A stretch of 64,000 nucleotides of DNA from Xanthostigma xanthostigma (lineage: Eukaryota > Arthropoda > Insecta > Raphidioptera > Raphidiidae), in assembly GCA_963575645.1 (NCBI GenBank), contig OY754465.1, positions 37,893,501 through 37,957,500 of the forward strand, read 5' to 3'. The notes beneath the pieces were generated by a model, which worked only from the letters and a program-made list of their open reading frames with translations, was not told where the DNA came from and did not search any database. The stretch's first letter is position 1, and each line of letters opens with the position of its first letter. This document shows positions 44,018-57,303 of the stretch, in pieces. Position numbers and translations under genes: made by a program.

Positions 44018-44553
44018 CACCAAACGTTGGAAAAAAATTGCCATCCGATCCTGATGGGCAGTTTCGGAGAAACAACCCCTCAAAGTCGCCGAAAAACCCT
44101 TTTTTTCGATTTTTTCAACAATAAGTAAAAAAAACACACTAAAAATTGTTCAAATCGGATGGCATTCGAAATGTATACTGTCCTAAGTACAAATAATAGT
44201 GTGTATCAATGCCATCCGGTTTCGATTAAATTTACCTCTATTTAGCCCACCCCCAAAACTCAATAACAATAAAAATAATGCCATACGCTGCATAAAATTG
44301 TTATTTTCATGAGTTTTGAGGGGTGGCTAAATAGGGGTAAATTTAATCGAAATCGGATGGCATTGATACACACTATTATTTGTACTTAGGACAGTATACA
44401 TTTCAAATGACATCCGATTTGAACAATTTTTAGTGTTTTTTTTTACTTATTGTTCAAAAAATCGAAAAAAAGGGTTTTTCGGCGACTTTGAGGGGTTGTT
44501 TCTCCGAAACTGCCCATCAGGATCGGATGGAAATTTTTTTCCAACGTTTGGTG
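44018..44553. mobile_element. foldback element with arms of about 250 bp
   Basis: The left arm (44018-44285) and right arm (44290-44553) are inverted. Shared blocks are ccaaacgttggaaaaa, gatcctgatgggcagtttcg, gagaaacaacccctcaaagt, atggcattgatacacactat and tactgtcctaagtacaaata, around a 20-30 bp loop. It is non-coding. Confidence 0.85.
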
Positions 44554-45189
44554 GTGTCAATAAGTATGCTCACTAATTTTGAAGCGGTTTCCTTTTCAGT
44601 TTTTTTTTTATTCGCTAGTGCAAAAACGGCCCGCGTGTTTCAGATGGCAAAAAAAATTTATTATATAATTAGGGTATTTCCTTCAATGCAACCGCATTTT
44701 TATCCGGTTGCCTTTTCAAACATTTTTCGATTTTGCCCCACCCCCATATCGCCGCCCCCGTCCATTTGGGGTCACTTTGGCCGCTACCAGGGGGTTCTGT
44801 ACCACTCATAAGCCCAGATTACCACTCGCCATCCGGTTGCCTCTCCGACACCGGATTGACGTGCCATTGCTTTGAATATGCGTTTGTTTAGACTTTAGAG
44901 TCATTGCCATGCAAGTATCTATGCCAAATGTGCTGCGATTCATCTGGAAGTTGTTTTTTTTTTCCGAACATACGTACAAACTTTCAGCTTGATTATGCAT
45001 ACGATTTAGTTTTCCATTCAAGATAGGTATATGTATACAAAACTGATTTTCTAAAGCCGAGTATATTTAAAAATCTGTTTTCACGCGACCCTCTAAAATA
45101 ACTGCTTTTTATGCCTGTATAACTATTAATAACTATAGGAACTTTTCAACTTATTATGTTAGAAATGTGTTACACATATTTTTAAATGT
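44554..45189. other. unassigned sequence
   Basis: A pyrimidine- and C-rich patch near 44730-44780 (ccccaccccc, cgccgcccccg) stands out from the AT-rich background. No coding content recognised. Confidence 0.4.
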
Positions 45190-45390
45190 CAAAAACTTCG
45201 AAAATATACTGCAAATGAAGTGAAAATCAGATTTTATACAGAGTATGTGCAAACAATGTAGTACATATTTCGGACGTAATGATATTCTGGTTCGTGTGAC
45301 TATTAAAACGTGTTGATTCTCGTTTCAATATAATGTCACTACTCACCTGAAATAACGTTCATCACATCCTAGATACATAAACTATTATTT
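45190..45390 (+). repeat. dispersed repeat family A, copy 4
   Basis: Contains gaaaatcagattttatac, gtgcaaacaatgtagtacat, ggttcgtgtgact, ctcgtttcaatataatgtca and ctagatacataaac. Confidence 0.45.
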
Positions 45391-45692
45391 TAGCTACCTA
45401 TAGTTTATCAGTTCATAACTATACATATATCTTAATTGTCGAGCGTTTAAAATCAACAAATTTACTATCTAGATTCTAGAATTTCAAATAGTTTTATCTA
45501 CAGCAAAACTAAAAGTTTTTTTTTATTGCAAGAATCGTAAAGAATTGTGTCTGTTACCCAACGACTAACAAGTACATTAAGTGCATTCAATTCTTAAGAA
45601 TACCATCAAAATTAGCATCATTAAAGGAAGAACAAATTAATGCTGAAAATAGACATAAGACGAGGAATAGATATTTTTATATCTAATATTAA

Positions 45693-46133
45693 GGCCGCTG
45701 CACACGAGGCTAGAAACACTGCTAGATTCTTTGCTAGATTTGCCTACTAGTTTTCTAGCGCTGGTTTTCTTGATTGCTGTTAGTGCTAGCTTCACACGAG
45801 ACTATTTTTCAAGCTTCATTTGTGGATAGATCTGATGTGCGCGCAGAATATAAACACAGAGCAAAACGTGTCTGTTGTCTGACTCTGAACAGAATGCGAC
45901 ACTATGTTGGTTTGTGGGTGTTTGTTCAAGTGCCCACGTGACACGATACTGCTTCTTGATTGGTTCTTGCTCATAGCTATCAAATCTCGCAGAGAAAATA
46001 GCCCTTGTTCTAATTTTAAAACCTATCTTGTGAGCTAGCAGGTCAGCCCGCAGTGACGTCATTTCTAGCTTCGTACTCAGCCTACTGGCTAGCAGAACTC
46101 CTAGCAGCGTTTCTAGCCTCGTGTGCAGCGGCC
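45693..46133. mobile_element. TTAA-flanked MITE, 441 bp
   Basis: The inverted ends are about 33 bp with one mismatch, ggccgctgcacacgaggcta then gaaac.ctgctag. TTAA lies directly outside both ends (45689-45692, 46134-46137), the piggyBac-type target duplication. Subterminal ctag motifs are repeated many times. The centre (45860-45968) resembles the centre of the foldback at 43381-43478. Confidence 0.85.
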
Positions 46134-48102
46134 TTAAGATATAGAAATATCTAATGAAGATTCCTCGTTATTACATATATAATTTAATGTTTACATTTTC
46201 TTAAAAAAAAAAAACAAAAACTGAAAAACAACTCACAAATTATACATAAATATATTTACAACAGTGAACTGATAAATTTAAATACAAAATATCTAGTATT
46301 CAAGCCACACACGGTCAATGCGCTAGTGTTCATTTGAAATATTAAAATAGCTTCATTTTTCGAAAAGTTGATTCTAATTTTGAAAAACGAATGACTGAGT
46401 CGGATTTACACCCCCAAATATAATGTTACTATTTCCGTTACGCATTTTTCATATCGGATCGGAATCACTTCTGTCTACCGCACCAATAGGTTTCACTTTA
46501 AGAGTAATCCAAATATTCTTTTCATTTCCAGCAGTGAGTATTAAACGGCCTTGAAACTGAATAAACTCTAAACAGTTCCAAAAACTCTTACAATGTAAAT
46601 TTTTCCATTATTTGAAAATAAGTTGGAAATATTCCATGTTTCGTAAATTACAAGATCATAAAAAATGCTTTTAATCAAGCTGACAGCATGACGAACGCAA
46701 AAATACTCACAAAAATATTTCAAATACTTATAGCTAATACCAAACACAAATACTTATACTTGAAGAGAGCTCATGGTAAAAAATCTCAAGAGTTTGAAGT
46801 GATAAATTATGAGATTAACAAAAAAACATTTCAGACGTAAAATGAAGTTCAATAGTGTGATAAAACTACCCCATATCAAGTGTGGAGAGTGTAGTAAGAA
46901 AAACTTAATACAATGAACTCATTGACGACGAAAAAAAACTATTGTAAAGGATTTAATATTTTGTGTCGAAGTCGATATCGATGTGTTCGTTCTATTAATT
47001 TTTTTCTTACTACAGTTTCGATTTTTCTTGACAACTTGATATCAGTTATTTTGTCGCCCTCACAAACTCAAGTTTACATTGTAAATATTTTTTGTTATAA
47101 TATGTATACATTTGTAAATTTTTTTGAACAATAATTGCCAGTTTTGTAAAATAAAAAATAATAACCATTTATTTAGTACTATGGTGACAAAGATATATGT
47201 AAAAAATTAGCACAGTAAAGCCATATCTCGGTGTAAAAATAAAAAGCTAAAATGTATTTGTATTTCTCTAAATAAGTCTTTTTATAGTAGATCGTCTAAA
47301 TGGCGAACTCGACGTTTCACCGATTACCCTGATTTAGGATATAAATCAGAGCGGTCGGGATCTCATTTATAAAAGTTGAAATTTAAGTTTTTTTAATATA
47401 GTTTAAAAAAAAAAAACAGTCATATATAATGTTTGGAACTTCTACCTTTACAAAAATCTTGCGATTTTTGACCACGAGTTTTTGAGACTATTACGAAAAT
47501 GAATATTTTTCATGTAGGTACATAATATATTATGTACGTAGGGTAGCGTAGAGGATATAGAAGTGACTTTGCAAATATGATCCAGTTTTTTACCAGAATA
47601 TCATTGTCTTGCTAGAGAACAATCCTATGTCCAATACAATACTTGTATTATTATTATTATTAGAATATTGCTATTTACGTGGTATACGAATATATTGGTG
47701 TAAAAATGACTACACAGCCGTGGCTGAATTTATGAAAAAAAGTTTTAATCTGTACCTATAGAAGTTACTCGTAATACATTTCAAAAAAACATGTTAAACT
47801 CTTTGATGATTTCAATTTTGATTGTCCAATGTCCATACCTTCTAAAGTTTTGAGGATAATAACAAAACATAATTTAAAACGTTTTTTTGCCTTATGAAAA
47901 TCTGAATTTTCAATTTAAAATCTGAAGAACATAATAAATACAACGCCAACGGTGCCAAAAGACATTATATTTTAGTAATGGGTTTCTAAGATGCGCGCCA
48001 CCACTGTGTGATTTAAGCACGCGCTTTAGTTTAGTAACAAATAAAGCTACTTTTTTAAAAATTATCCAATCTATTCAGAATTGAATCAACTATAATAATT
48101 TA
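46134..48102. other. unassigned AT-rich sequence
   Basis: About 2 kb with no recognised gene or delimited repeat. Confidence 0.4.
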
Positions 48103-48532
48103 TATAGGGTGATCGGTAATTGCTCATATTCCTCTCGGGACAAGAAACTATGAATAATTTGGAATGATTTACTTCTATCACTTGAGGGTCGGAAATGCAT
48201 CATTTTTTATGATAATGACACTTCTGTGAAGAATTTTTATTTTATTTTTTTTTATTTATTGTAAGTTTTAACACACAACATAAAATCTAACGGTAAATAT
48301 CGTGGTTTTTAGATTTAGGAAGGTTGGCTAATTAGTAAGCTATCAGATCATGGAAATATTCAGGCCAAAAAGCGAGAATATATATTTTTTTTTAAATTTT
48401 TAACTCCCAAGATTCGAATTTTTGTAAAAAATAAACCGAAGTAAATTTTCTCGAAAATGATGCATTCCGACCCTCAGGTTAAATCATTTCTTCTTTCCGA
48501 GAGGAATACGAGCAATTACCAGTCACCCTATA
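48103..48532. mobile_element. foldback MITE with TATAGGGTGA ends
   Basis: The left arm (48103-48210: tatagggtgatcggtaattg, attcctctcgg, tgagggtcgga, atgcatcatttt) is inverted in the right arm (48455-48532). It is about 430 bp, with arms of roughly 80-105 bp. Confidence 0.75.
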
Positions 48533-49721
48533 TAATAAGCTTTATGTTGATAAATTAAACACATTCCATCAAAAAGATGAAAAAGTGTATTATTTTCAAA
48601 GTGGCAGCGTTTCCCTCGAGTCCCTTGAAAAATTATATTTCATCTAGTTAAATAAAGCGGCTTCAATAAATAATTCGAAAAATTTTTTAAAATCCCGGAT
48701 TTATTCCCGCTTCAAAATGTCGTTTGTTTCTTCATTTTAATTATTTCAATTAAAATGGTTCAGTCTATTATGCAACAGAAAAAAAATTGGGCGCGTGCGG
48801 ACCATCATTTTTATGGAAATAATCAAAAGAAGAAACCGACCACCACATTATTTCTGTGAAACAGAGCAACCAAAATGAAGCATCCTATACAAAACACGCT
48901 CTTAGATAAGTTATAGGATGTCTGCATGCCAAAATTGAAGCTGTCAGCGTAACGTCTATTAAATATGCAGAAATCTAAAAATAGAATTTGCGCACTTTTT
49001 ATAAATATACGTCTATTAAATTGTCAAATTAAATTAACAACAACATACAAAGTGAACACCGTGGTGTTATGTATAAATGTTCATTACTTAATTACAAAAT
49101 AATTATAACATGTTTCTTTGACACTGGCGCCTTTAGTCAAGTGTTAATTATTAAATAAACTTGCACCGCTGTGCAGAACTCTACCGACAAAATAGTGTAT
49201 TTGCTAATAATATTAAAAATAAATCAATAAATGAACTTTAATTTAAATAAACAAATGAACCTCTTAGTACACCCTTTCTTGAGCTCTTATACTAACTTCC
49301 AATCTTTTATAGTACCTGGTCCAGGCTTTTCGACCTATAGCTAATAAATCCTTTAAATACTTATCATGCTGCAGACGTCTTATTCTGCAACCGCAGAAGA
49401 TTTACATAATTTTTGATATCTGCATCCGCATTCGCAACGGCCGTTGCAGAACTTTTGCGGGTGCGGATGCAAAGCAAATTATGACAAAATTATCAGGAAC
49501 AGAATCGGTATTTGACGTGTGCTCGAGTTCTTTGACTACTTGGTTGTAATACGGATTAATAATATATTCTCAACCTTTGCGAAACCGCCTTTATTCTGAA
49601 AAGATTGCAATGTTACGATTCTTCAAATATATTTATAATAGTAATCGTGTCGATCGTGATAACAATATTAAGAAAAAATCGTAAGCATGTGCACAAAAAT
49701 AAATTAGATTTATTTAAAATA
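48533..49721. other. unassigned sequence
   Basis: No gene recognised. A small run of ccgcattcgcaacggccgttgcag-like inverted sequence lies near 49427-49450. Confidence 0.4.
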
Positions 49722-49880
49722 ATGGTCATATTCACCGAACGTAAGTAGTAATTTATTCGGTTTATTTGTTCTTCAGGTAACTATACCTCCGAATACCATA
49801 ATTATGTTTACTGTAGGAATAAATCTATTCTGTCTTACTTCCAGGTTATAAATATTTATTCGCTTGATAAAATAATAATG
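49722..49880 (+). repeat. dispersed repeat family E, copy 2
   Basis: Matches 14621-14796: aatggtcatattcaccgaac, gtaagta, tttgttcttcag, aggaataaatctattc, tcttacttccagg and ttataaatatttattcgc. Confidence 0.6.
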
Positions 49881-50156
49881 GCCGCCCCATAGACCATAAT
49901 ACCCAACATATAAACGTGGAGTATTATATGTAGGTACAGTTTGTTCTTGTGAATTTAATAATGTATTATTTATTAACCTTTTGTTATAGTTGTAAAACAT
50001 TAAAGTTAGTGGAAGTTTTGTGTGTAATTGGGTTATAATATTCTTCAAATATACTTTACCAATTCTATCTGATTAATTAAGTATGTAATGCATTTTATTT
50101 TATTTTTTTTATAGTGCATATATAGCCTTTGATGCTGAGCATTACTATATTTAAAA

Positions 50157-50823
50157 AAAAAAATTGGTTGTCTGTAAAGTCGGTTTACGGACGATAGTTT
50201 TACGTGATAACGTATTCCGTAATACATAACCTAAACCTCCCAAAATTTGGTTTCAATCCGCTTATCCTTGGTGTCGGAATGATAAGAAATGTCAAAAGTG
50301 ACGTTTGCAACTGTCAAAGTATTATGTTCTAATAATAATTAGTTATTCCAATAGTTAACTTAGAAGGCGTTGCATTTCACAAAATACTAATGTCAAAAAA
50401 TTGAATTAAACATTAGAAATGCAGCCGTTTTCATGTTAAGACAAGACATACGTTATTTTCTAATTTCCATGTACGGCAAACAAAGACGACCGACCGCGTC
50501 GCGTCATGCATTAAACAACATTGCATTTATATTTTATACAGCTATTTTTCTATATAAATTTGTATAAAAAAACTGTTTAGGCAAATTCTGTTATACGAAA
50601 TCTATGTAAAATGTTCTCCTCTTTCGTTTAAGACTGGTTTCAAACCGATCTGATTAAAATTGAGCGAGAAATTAGCAAAAAGCACGCACAGGGTCAGGCG
50701 GAACGTTACGCGTTACGAACGTTAGGAACGTTACGTTACACTTTTTCGTGCATGCAGTCGGTGTTTTATCAATTTATAAGATTGGTGATTCATCAATTTA
50801 TAAGACGTTATCACGTCAAAAAA
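50157..50823. repeat. dispersed element family F, copy 2
   Basis: The first about 78 bp and last about 145 bp are nearly identical to copy 1 (25147-25738). The right part has small tandem variations of gttacg/gttagg. The interior (50240-50675) is unrelated to copy 1 and begins with a reversed fragment of repeat family B. Confidence 0.65.
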
Positions 50824-52797
50824 GTATGTAATGAAATTAATGACTTTCTTATTAATAAAAATGATAATAAATAACAGTCTATGTTACTTAGTTTCAGGAG
50901 AATTTAGTGTTTATTAATCGGAAGTCACATTCATTGTTAAAATTATTACCTATTTACACATCCAAATCTGCAGATGCCAGTAAAACTCACATCTGCCACA
51001 TCCCTGATACGATTTTAAATTATTGATATCAGACAAAAACGTATTTTAAGACCTAAGGGTATTCTGCTCTGGAAAAAGTGAAGTTTTAATTTTAAACTCG
51101 GTTAAGAATATAATATTATACCTATAGGACTTTTCAAAGTTTTCAAAGCGACCGCGACGGTGCGCAGTCACACCAAATTCCCGAAAGGTAGGTAAACGAA
51201 TGTAAAGACAGATGTCACGTTAGTGTTACACTTGTATTTATAAAATATTGTAGATTATAGACGCTCGACAGCACGGATCATAAGTACCTATACTAAATTT
51301 TATATGGTAATGTCAATATTAGAATTCGATATATGAATAGCTTTGAAATATCACTGCAGTTACTTAAATATAAATATACCATCAGACAGAAAAGGTACAA
51401 AAAAAACAAACTCACGCGGAATAATAATTAGTACCTACAATTATTAAGATCACGTGGTTATGTCTGAAATAATTGCAGGTGACGGTAGCAAAATAAACAG
51501 GAAAAGAACTATTTAATTGAATAAAATATTAATTTGCCACGCAACAGGATATCGTGACAAAGTGATGGGAAAAATTACGACACTTAAATTATATATGTTA
51601 AGCAACTTAGGACACATCCTTTTCAAAAATCCAGAAATGTGTATTTTAAATTTATGATCATATACAGAACGTTTCATAACTGAAAGGGGTTTGTGAATGA
51701 TTTTAAGGTAAAATTTTTTTTAAAAACATCTATGTCTCCTTGTATATCAAAAATAAAGTGAAAACGGACTTTTCTTTTATATGAAATTTTTGTCTTAGAA
51801 TCATGCACAAATTAACCCCCTTCGATATTGACATTTAAATATGAAACAGCCTGTATGCTACACTGCCTCTTACGAAAATTCGGCACACTGAGAATATTTG
51901 GAAAAATATATTCGAAATAAAAAAAAATTGTTATTACTTATTGTAAATAAAAAATTCTGAAAGCTCTTTAACGTTCACCGAGCGGTTAGGTGAAACACGG
52001 TTTTTGGTACCACTTCCTCGAGTAGTTCCGATGAAACCCGATTCATGCACAAGCATGTTAAAATTGTGCGTTCATATTTGATTTTTTAATATTCACAACT
52101 ATAATTATTGTACGTGTTTTCATACATTTTGTAAATCTGCGATTTTTTTAACACTATAATATATACAGTAAACGCTTTCTGCTACGTTTGAAATTAACCG
52201 TACGTACGGAAAAAATCACATTGTTGAATCGATTACGACAACTGCACCTCTGCTTGCTTAGTTTAAAAGATATAGCTATTTATAATTATATTTATTTTTA
52301 AACATTTTAAATTGTTATAACTTCTAAATTTAAAGAGAATTTGTTTCTTTGACGTTAGTTGGAAGTATATCTGAGATACTTTTATATTTTTTAATAAGTC
52401 CTAATTTATAATACAAACAATATAATATTATTATATAAGCAAATATTAGTGAAGATCTGCAGTGTACAAAATTAAAAAAAGGCCAAGTAGAGATCGCTGG
52501 CGAACTGTCGGAAGAAAATAGCTTGTGTTTTAAATATAGGTAATAGATTTACATAAGTACTTCTATATAATTGACAACAACGGCTGATTTGGAGCACACA
52601 GCACATTATGCACATGCTCAAGTATATCATTTTCAACCAATAGAATATTTCAAATTTCAATAAAAATAATGATAATACTATAGAACACTTAGTTATAATG
52701 CGCAACATCTTGGGTATGTATAAAGTGGAGTGTATCGTAACATATGGATTCTTGTCAGTCCAGAAAACCAGAAAAATCAGAAATTCTCAACTTTTTA
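50824..52797. other. unassigned sequence
   Basis: About 2 kb without a recognised gene. A short repeat shared with 17111 (tagacgctcgacag) is near 51255. Confidence 0.4.
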
Positions 52798-52862
52798 CCC
52801 GACTTCGGCAAAGTCAAACGGAAGAATTATGATTTTAGCAGTTTATTCATACTATATGTACG
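52798..52862 (+). repeat. dispersed repeat (ACCCGACT..CGGC..AAG), copy 1
   Basis: acccgacttcggcaaagtca, then gattttagcagttt. Same type as 58867-59000. Confidence 0.5.
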
Positions 52863-53116
52863 TGACCTGGTATAGATGTTTCATCCAAGTGATCAACTTA
52901 ACCCCTTAGACCTGAATTTTATCTTTTTGAAATACAGCGCTCAAATTACACATTTTGGCCAGCGACGATCAAACTATAAATGAACACTGTCCGGCAAACA
53001 GTGATTCTAGTCGGCGATAGATAATTCTACAATATGCGAAACGCAAATTTGTAGAGAGTAAAGCTGTACATAGTTCAGCCAAGGTCGAACTGTATTTAAA
53101 TACACTCAGGCATAGT

Positions 53117-54314
53117 TAGTGTGACCATTTATTTTTTTGTCAGGGCGGGACGTCTCCTGAGGAATTACGTAAAAAAACCTTTTGTTATTTTACGAGTGTT
53201 TATTAAGAAAAGAATATCACAAAATAAGTAGATTGTATTACAGGAGCTAGATAGGTTGATATATAGTTGAGTTACTAAGCCCTAGTAAAATATTTCTAAT
53301 TTTTAGCCACCAACTGAATCAAAATCAGTTAAATTAACCTTTTTAGAACTTAGATATTATGCCGGCACTTCACATGGCTATTTGTATTTGAGTATTTGGC
53401 ATATTTGGCAAACAGTTACCAAGTGCGGAGGGTCTATTTGACAAAGTGTTGGCCTTATTTGCCTATTTGACAAATAAAGCCAATACCAAATACGCGTTAA
53501 CGTGCGCTTGTCGGTTTTTCGAGGCACATCAAAGGAGTCAAATAGGTAAATACGGCAAATAAACCGTCCACACAATGGCCATATTCAGAAGCGCACGCGC
53601 CGTGAACCTGTACGGACGTGCAGTATTTTGAGTCTGTGCTGTGAGCGAGAACTGGAACAATTACTATTGAAAATGAATTGGGACAATGAAACAGTGCTAA
53701 AATTCCTGAAATTTTGAACCTTGCCTTCTGCTGCCAAATGTTTGTGTGTTTGCTATTTGACTGCCATGTGTGGATAGTCGTATTTGCCTCTATTTGCATG
53801 TTTATTTTGAACGTCATATATTTTGCCAAATACAACAAACGCACAATAGCGAACACAAATAGCCATGTGAAGTGCCACCTTTAGACAAGCATGTAGTACC
53901 TATCTGCATGTAAATAATTGGTTTATGGGAGTAATTGCATGGATTGACTTATAACAACGCGCCTAAAGTTTGAATATTCCGGAATAATTTTGATTGATTA
54001 CTCCCACCATAGCATTTCTGTGATATTTCTGATTTTTAATCTGCTTTTCCGTATCCACGTGATTTGGACACGAAAAACCGTCAGAAAACAAGCATATAAC
54101 AAGGCCAGTATGTATCCCGCTCTCGTGCGTGATTCGCTCTCTCGTCGCCTGCCACGCTGCAGTTACACGTTGCGAGTTCGAAAAATAATTGTAAATAAAA
54201 TTATCGTTTGGTCTGTTTGCAAAAGCGGGACATTTTTGCCCTCGCTAGGGACAGGGATATAGACAGCCTGAAAGTGGGACTGTCCCGCCCAAAGCGGGAC
54301 GTATGGTCACATTA
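53117..54314. mobile_element. hAT-superfamily non-autonomous element, 8-bp TSD
   Basis: GGCATAGT is duplicated exactly on both sides (53109-53116, 54315-54322), the 8-bp size typical of hAT. The inverted ends are TAGTGTGACCAT and TAATGTGACCAT, followed on both sides by gggcgggac(gt) motifs. It is 1198 bp, of which 513 bp is a nested insertion. No intact transposase frame; a 90-codon frame at 53990-54262 is unrecognised. Confidence 0.85.
53364..53876. mobile_element. nested MITE with 22-bp perfect TIRs
   Basis: The ends are ggcacttcacatggctattt plus gt, and the exact inverse at 53855-53876. The interior is rich in tatttggca/tgccaaata in both orientations, probably subterminal transposase-binding repeats. 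No target duplication found at the ends as drawn. Confidence 0.8.
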
Positions 54315-54322
54315 GGCATAGT

Positions 54323-55451
54323 TCTACATTTAGAATGCAAATTCGACCGACGATGTATCCCATTACAAAGTTTTTCAGCACACTTCCGACATTTGGTGAC
54401 ACATTTAAGTGTCGCGGGACACCGGTTGGCAATCTCTGATGAAAAATACAAGCCTCCGTTGTTTTACAATTTTACATATTCGACCGGTTTCTTAACCAGT
54501 GGTGTACATACGATGAGGTTATAAAATATTAATGGTTTTACTCAATTTATATTATGCAGAAGACAAAAAAGTGGTTGTAATGATAATAAAATTGCAAATT
54601 ATAAATCAATATAATAATTGACGTAATGTTTAATTTATCGATTTTTTTTTATCAAAGCAACATTTTTCAACTGATACATTTTCTACAATAAGAAATTACG
54701 GGCATTTTTTTCTAACTTAATAGGTAATAACTACCTTAAATAAAATTATAACAGATGCTCTGTTCATCAAATGGATTTCATGTGCGGTTTTCGATGATTT
54801 TTTATAATACTGTGATAATCCATAAATTTTGCGGTGTATGGAGATATTTTATGGTCCCGCCATTCATCTAATCACTAGTTCCACTAGCGACTTGAGTGCT
54901 ATAAAAGCTTTGGAATATTATCAAATACTATTGAAATAATGTTATAATGTAATCAGCAGATTGAATTTTTCAATTTTTCCGCGTAGCTAAAGGAAAATAC
55001 TTTACACAATATCGCATTAGACAAAGAGAAATAATGTAGCAAATTATTGTTGCCATACCGTTCACAACCTTAATCCATTGTCAAGAGTTGAACGTATAGT
55101 AATTGCACTAACTAATAATAGGGTCGTCCCAACTCCCACGTATCAAAATTTGATAGTTTTGAATATTCCAATATTATTACTCATGTATCAACAAATAATC
55201 CAAACCAATTTTGAGTTCTCACATCCTTTCTCGTTATTGCAAACAAGAATTAAAGAAATATATATCTTTTAAATGCCGTGCATAAACTGAAGACGTAGAA
55301 GACAGTCACACTTCTTTATTTATAGAAAGAGATTAGATTACTGTTCATATAATTTGTTTTTAATTTCGAAGGAAGGATGCGTGACGCAGTAGGCCTAGTC
55401 AGCCATTCACAGAGTGAATATTTATCTCATTCATTTCAGTAGCGATACATA
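54323..55451. other. unassigned sequence
   Basis: No gene or delimited repeat recognised. Confidence 0.4.
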
Positions 55452-55670
55452 TGGCGCTATTCTGCATGGTCAATGATAAACTTAATAGCGCTGTTAAATA
55501 TGTTTCACTTTTTTTATTATAAATTTTTGGCTTTTACACTTTTGTGTATTCAGCCAGTAACTAAACTACAAATAAGATATGTCTCACTTTAATACAGGTA
55601 ATGTTAAATTTGTTAGAAAGTGACAAAAAATACCGCACAGTAAATTCTTACACTGACCATACAGAATAGA
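55452..55670. mobile_element. MITE family C, copy 3
   Basis: The left end is tggcgctattctgcatggtc and the right end gaccatacagaata (inverted). Interior aatttgttagaaagtgacaa is shared with copies 1 and 2. Confidence 0.55.
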
Positions 55671-56693
55671 ACTAATCAATTGCTGTGTTTAAAATTCCAT
55701 TAAATAATTCATCATTTTATTAGATACAAAAAGCTTCTGAAAATAATCTAATAAAAGATTGTTTAATTGTTTCTATTTGTAAAGTAGATTACAACAAAAA
55801 AAAATGTGAGAGGACCCAATTCTGATATGGTTTCAATAGTAGAATCCAGATTGTTCAAAGAGTTCTAAAATCGTTCATGGATTTGACCAACAAGCATACC
55901 TGTAGGTTTACTCGTTAAACCTGCATTTTCAAATCCATGATCTCCGTAGGACATTAACAGAAAAATATTTTAATACAATCGGTTTCATGTATTTTCAACT
56001 CATGCATTTAACACTATCAATTTTCAATTAATTTTACTCACGTATTTTCAAGTTTAGGGTCTCCCCTTCTCATGCAAAGTGTCTCTTCCTACGCTGCCCA
56101 TCAAATAGAAAAATACGTTGACAAAGTTTGACCCAAATTAATAAAAAGAAAATTCTGATTGATCCTATGACAACCATGAAGTGGGGATGAAGGAGAAGTT
56201 GAAAATACAACAGTCGATTACCAAATAGTTGAAAATACATGAGTTCTACTGTAAATAAAGTTAATGGTACGTCACTGTACCTTTGAACAGCTAATATTAA
56301 TTCAGTTCCACCCTATCTAAAACAATACACATAAATAAATGATGTATCCCGCGGCGTCATGCATAGTACCATATTATGTGATACATACCTTTATAATTTA
56401 ATATAGTCGATTCGGTGTAATGCGATCCTTCTTGAAGTTTCACTCTCTATTATTTTTTTTTCAATATATATAATACAAATTGTAGTTAAGGACTCTCCAG
56501 AACTAAGGCCAATAGCGGTTATTAAAATTGTGCAAATCTTAAAAAATCCACTGTATTATTATTAATAGTAATGGGAATAAATCGAGATACGAATTAATCG
56601 AATTAATGCATGTATCGGAACGGAACACTACTAATAATCGAGAGAGAACAGAGTAGCCGATCAACAGCTAGCAGCTACACTACACGCAAGTTG
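55671..56693. other. unassigned sequence with small inverted repeats
   Basis: catgtattttcaact (about 55985) and its inverse near 56225, and atggatttga (about 55878) and its inverse near 55930, suggest eroded foldbacks. Nothing coding. Confidence 0.4.
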
Positions 56694-56803
56694 TGCTGCA
56701 GGGAACGGAGCGAGATAGATACTACCAATGTGTGTTGTTACTTGTGATATAGATAATTCTACTAATTTAGTAGTATCTATCTCGCACGGTTCCCTACAGT
56801 AGC
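56694..56803. repeat. inverted repeat, arms about 32 bp
   Basis: ctgcagggaac, then gcgagatagatactac (56696-56725), is inverted at 56770-56800 (gtagtatctatctcgc, then gttccctacag). Confidence 0.65.
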
Positions 56804-57251
56804 GGAGCAATACAATTCAATTATTTCAAATCGGTGTTGCCGTCTAAATTAGCAAATGTTTCGATTATGGCAATCTATTATTGAAATCATTCGATTACTA
56901 ATGTCTCGATTATCGAAATACTTAGATTATTCCTATCATTAATTATTAACTGATCCTTCGTATCGGTGGTACGTCGATATCCTCAAATGATTAGTGGCGT
57001 TTTCACATACACCGGCACACGTAAACTTTTTTTAAGGTACATATATCCAATTGCATAAGTTCACTTATTTAAAGAGCATTGATATTTGCAACTGTTTGGA
57101 AGACCAATCTGAATCCTATTGCTTTAGCAATAAATATATTTTTGTCTATATACCTACACAAGAAAATATCATTTGAGGGTGTATCTGGTCAATATAAATA
57201 AACATCAAAGCTGGAACCAAACGACATCACAAATATCCTTGAGAAGAGAGA
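56804..57251. other. unassigned sequence
   Basis: Nothing recognised. Confidence 0.4.
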
Positions 57252-57303
57252 GAATTCGAACCCACGACACACTATCTTCATACGTAAACTGTCAGATCAA
57301 CAA
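57252..57303 (-). pseudogene. degenerate tRNA-like / SINE head
   Basis: On the minus strand a B-box-like GGTTCGAATTC (10 of 11) follows an A-box-like TTGTTGATCTG (9 of 11) at tRNA spacing. Likely an old tRNA-derived SINE; low confidence. Confidence 0.35.
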
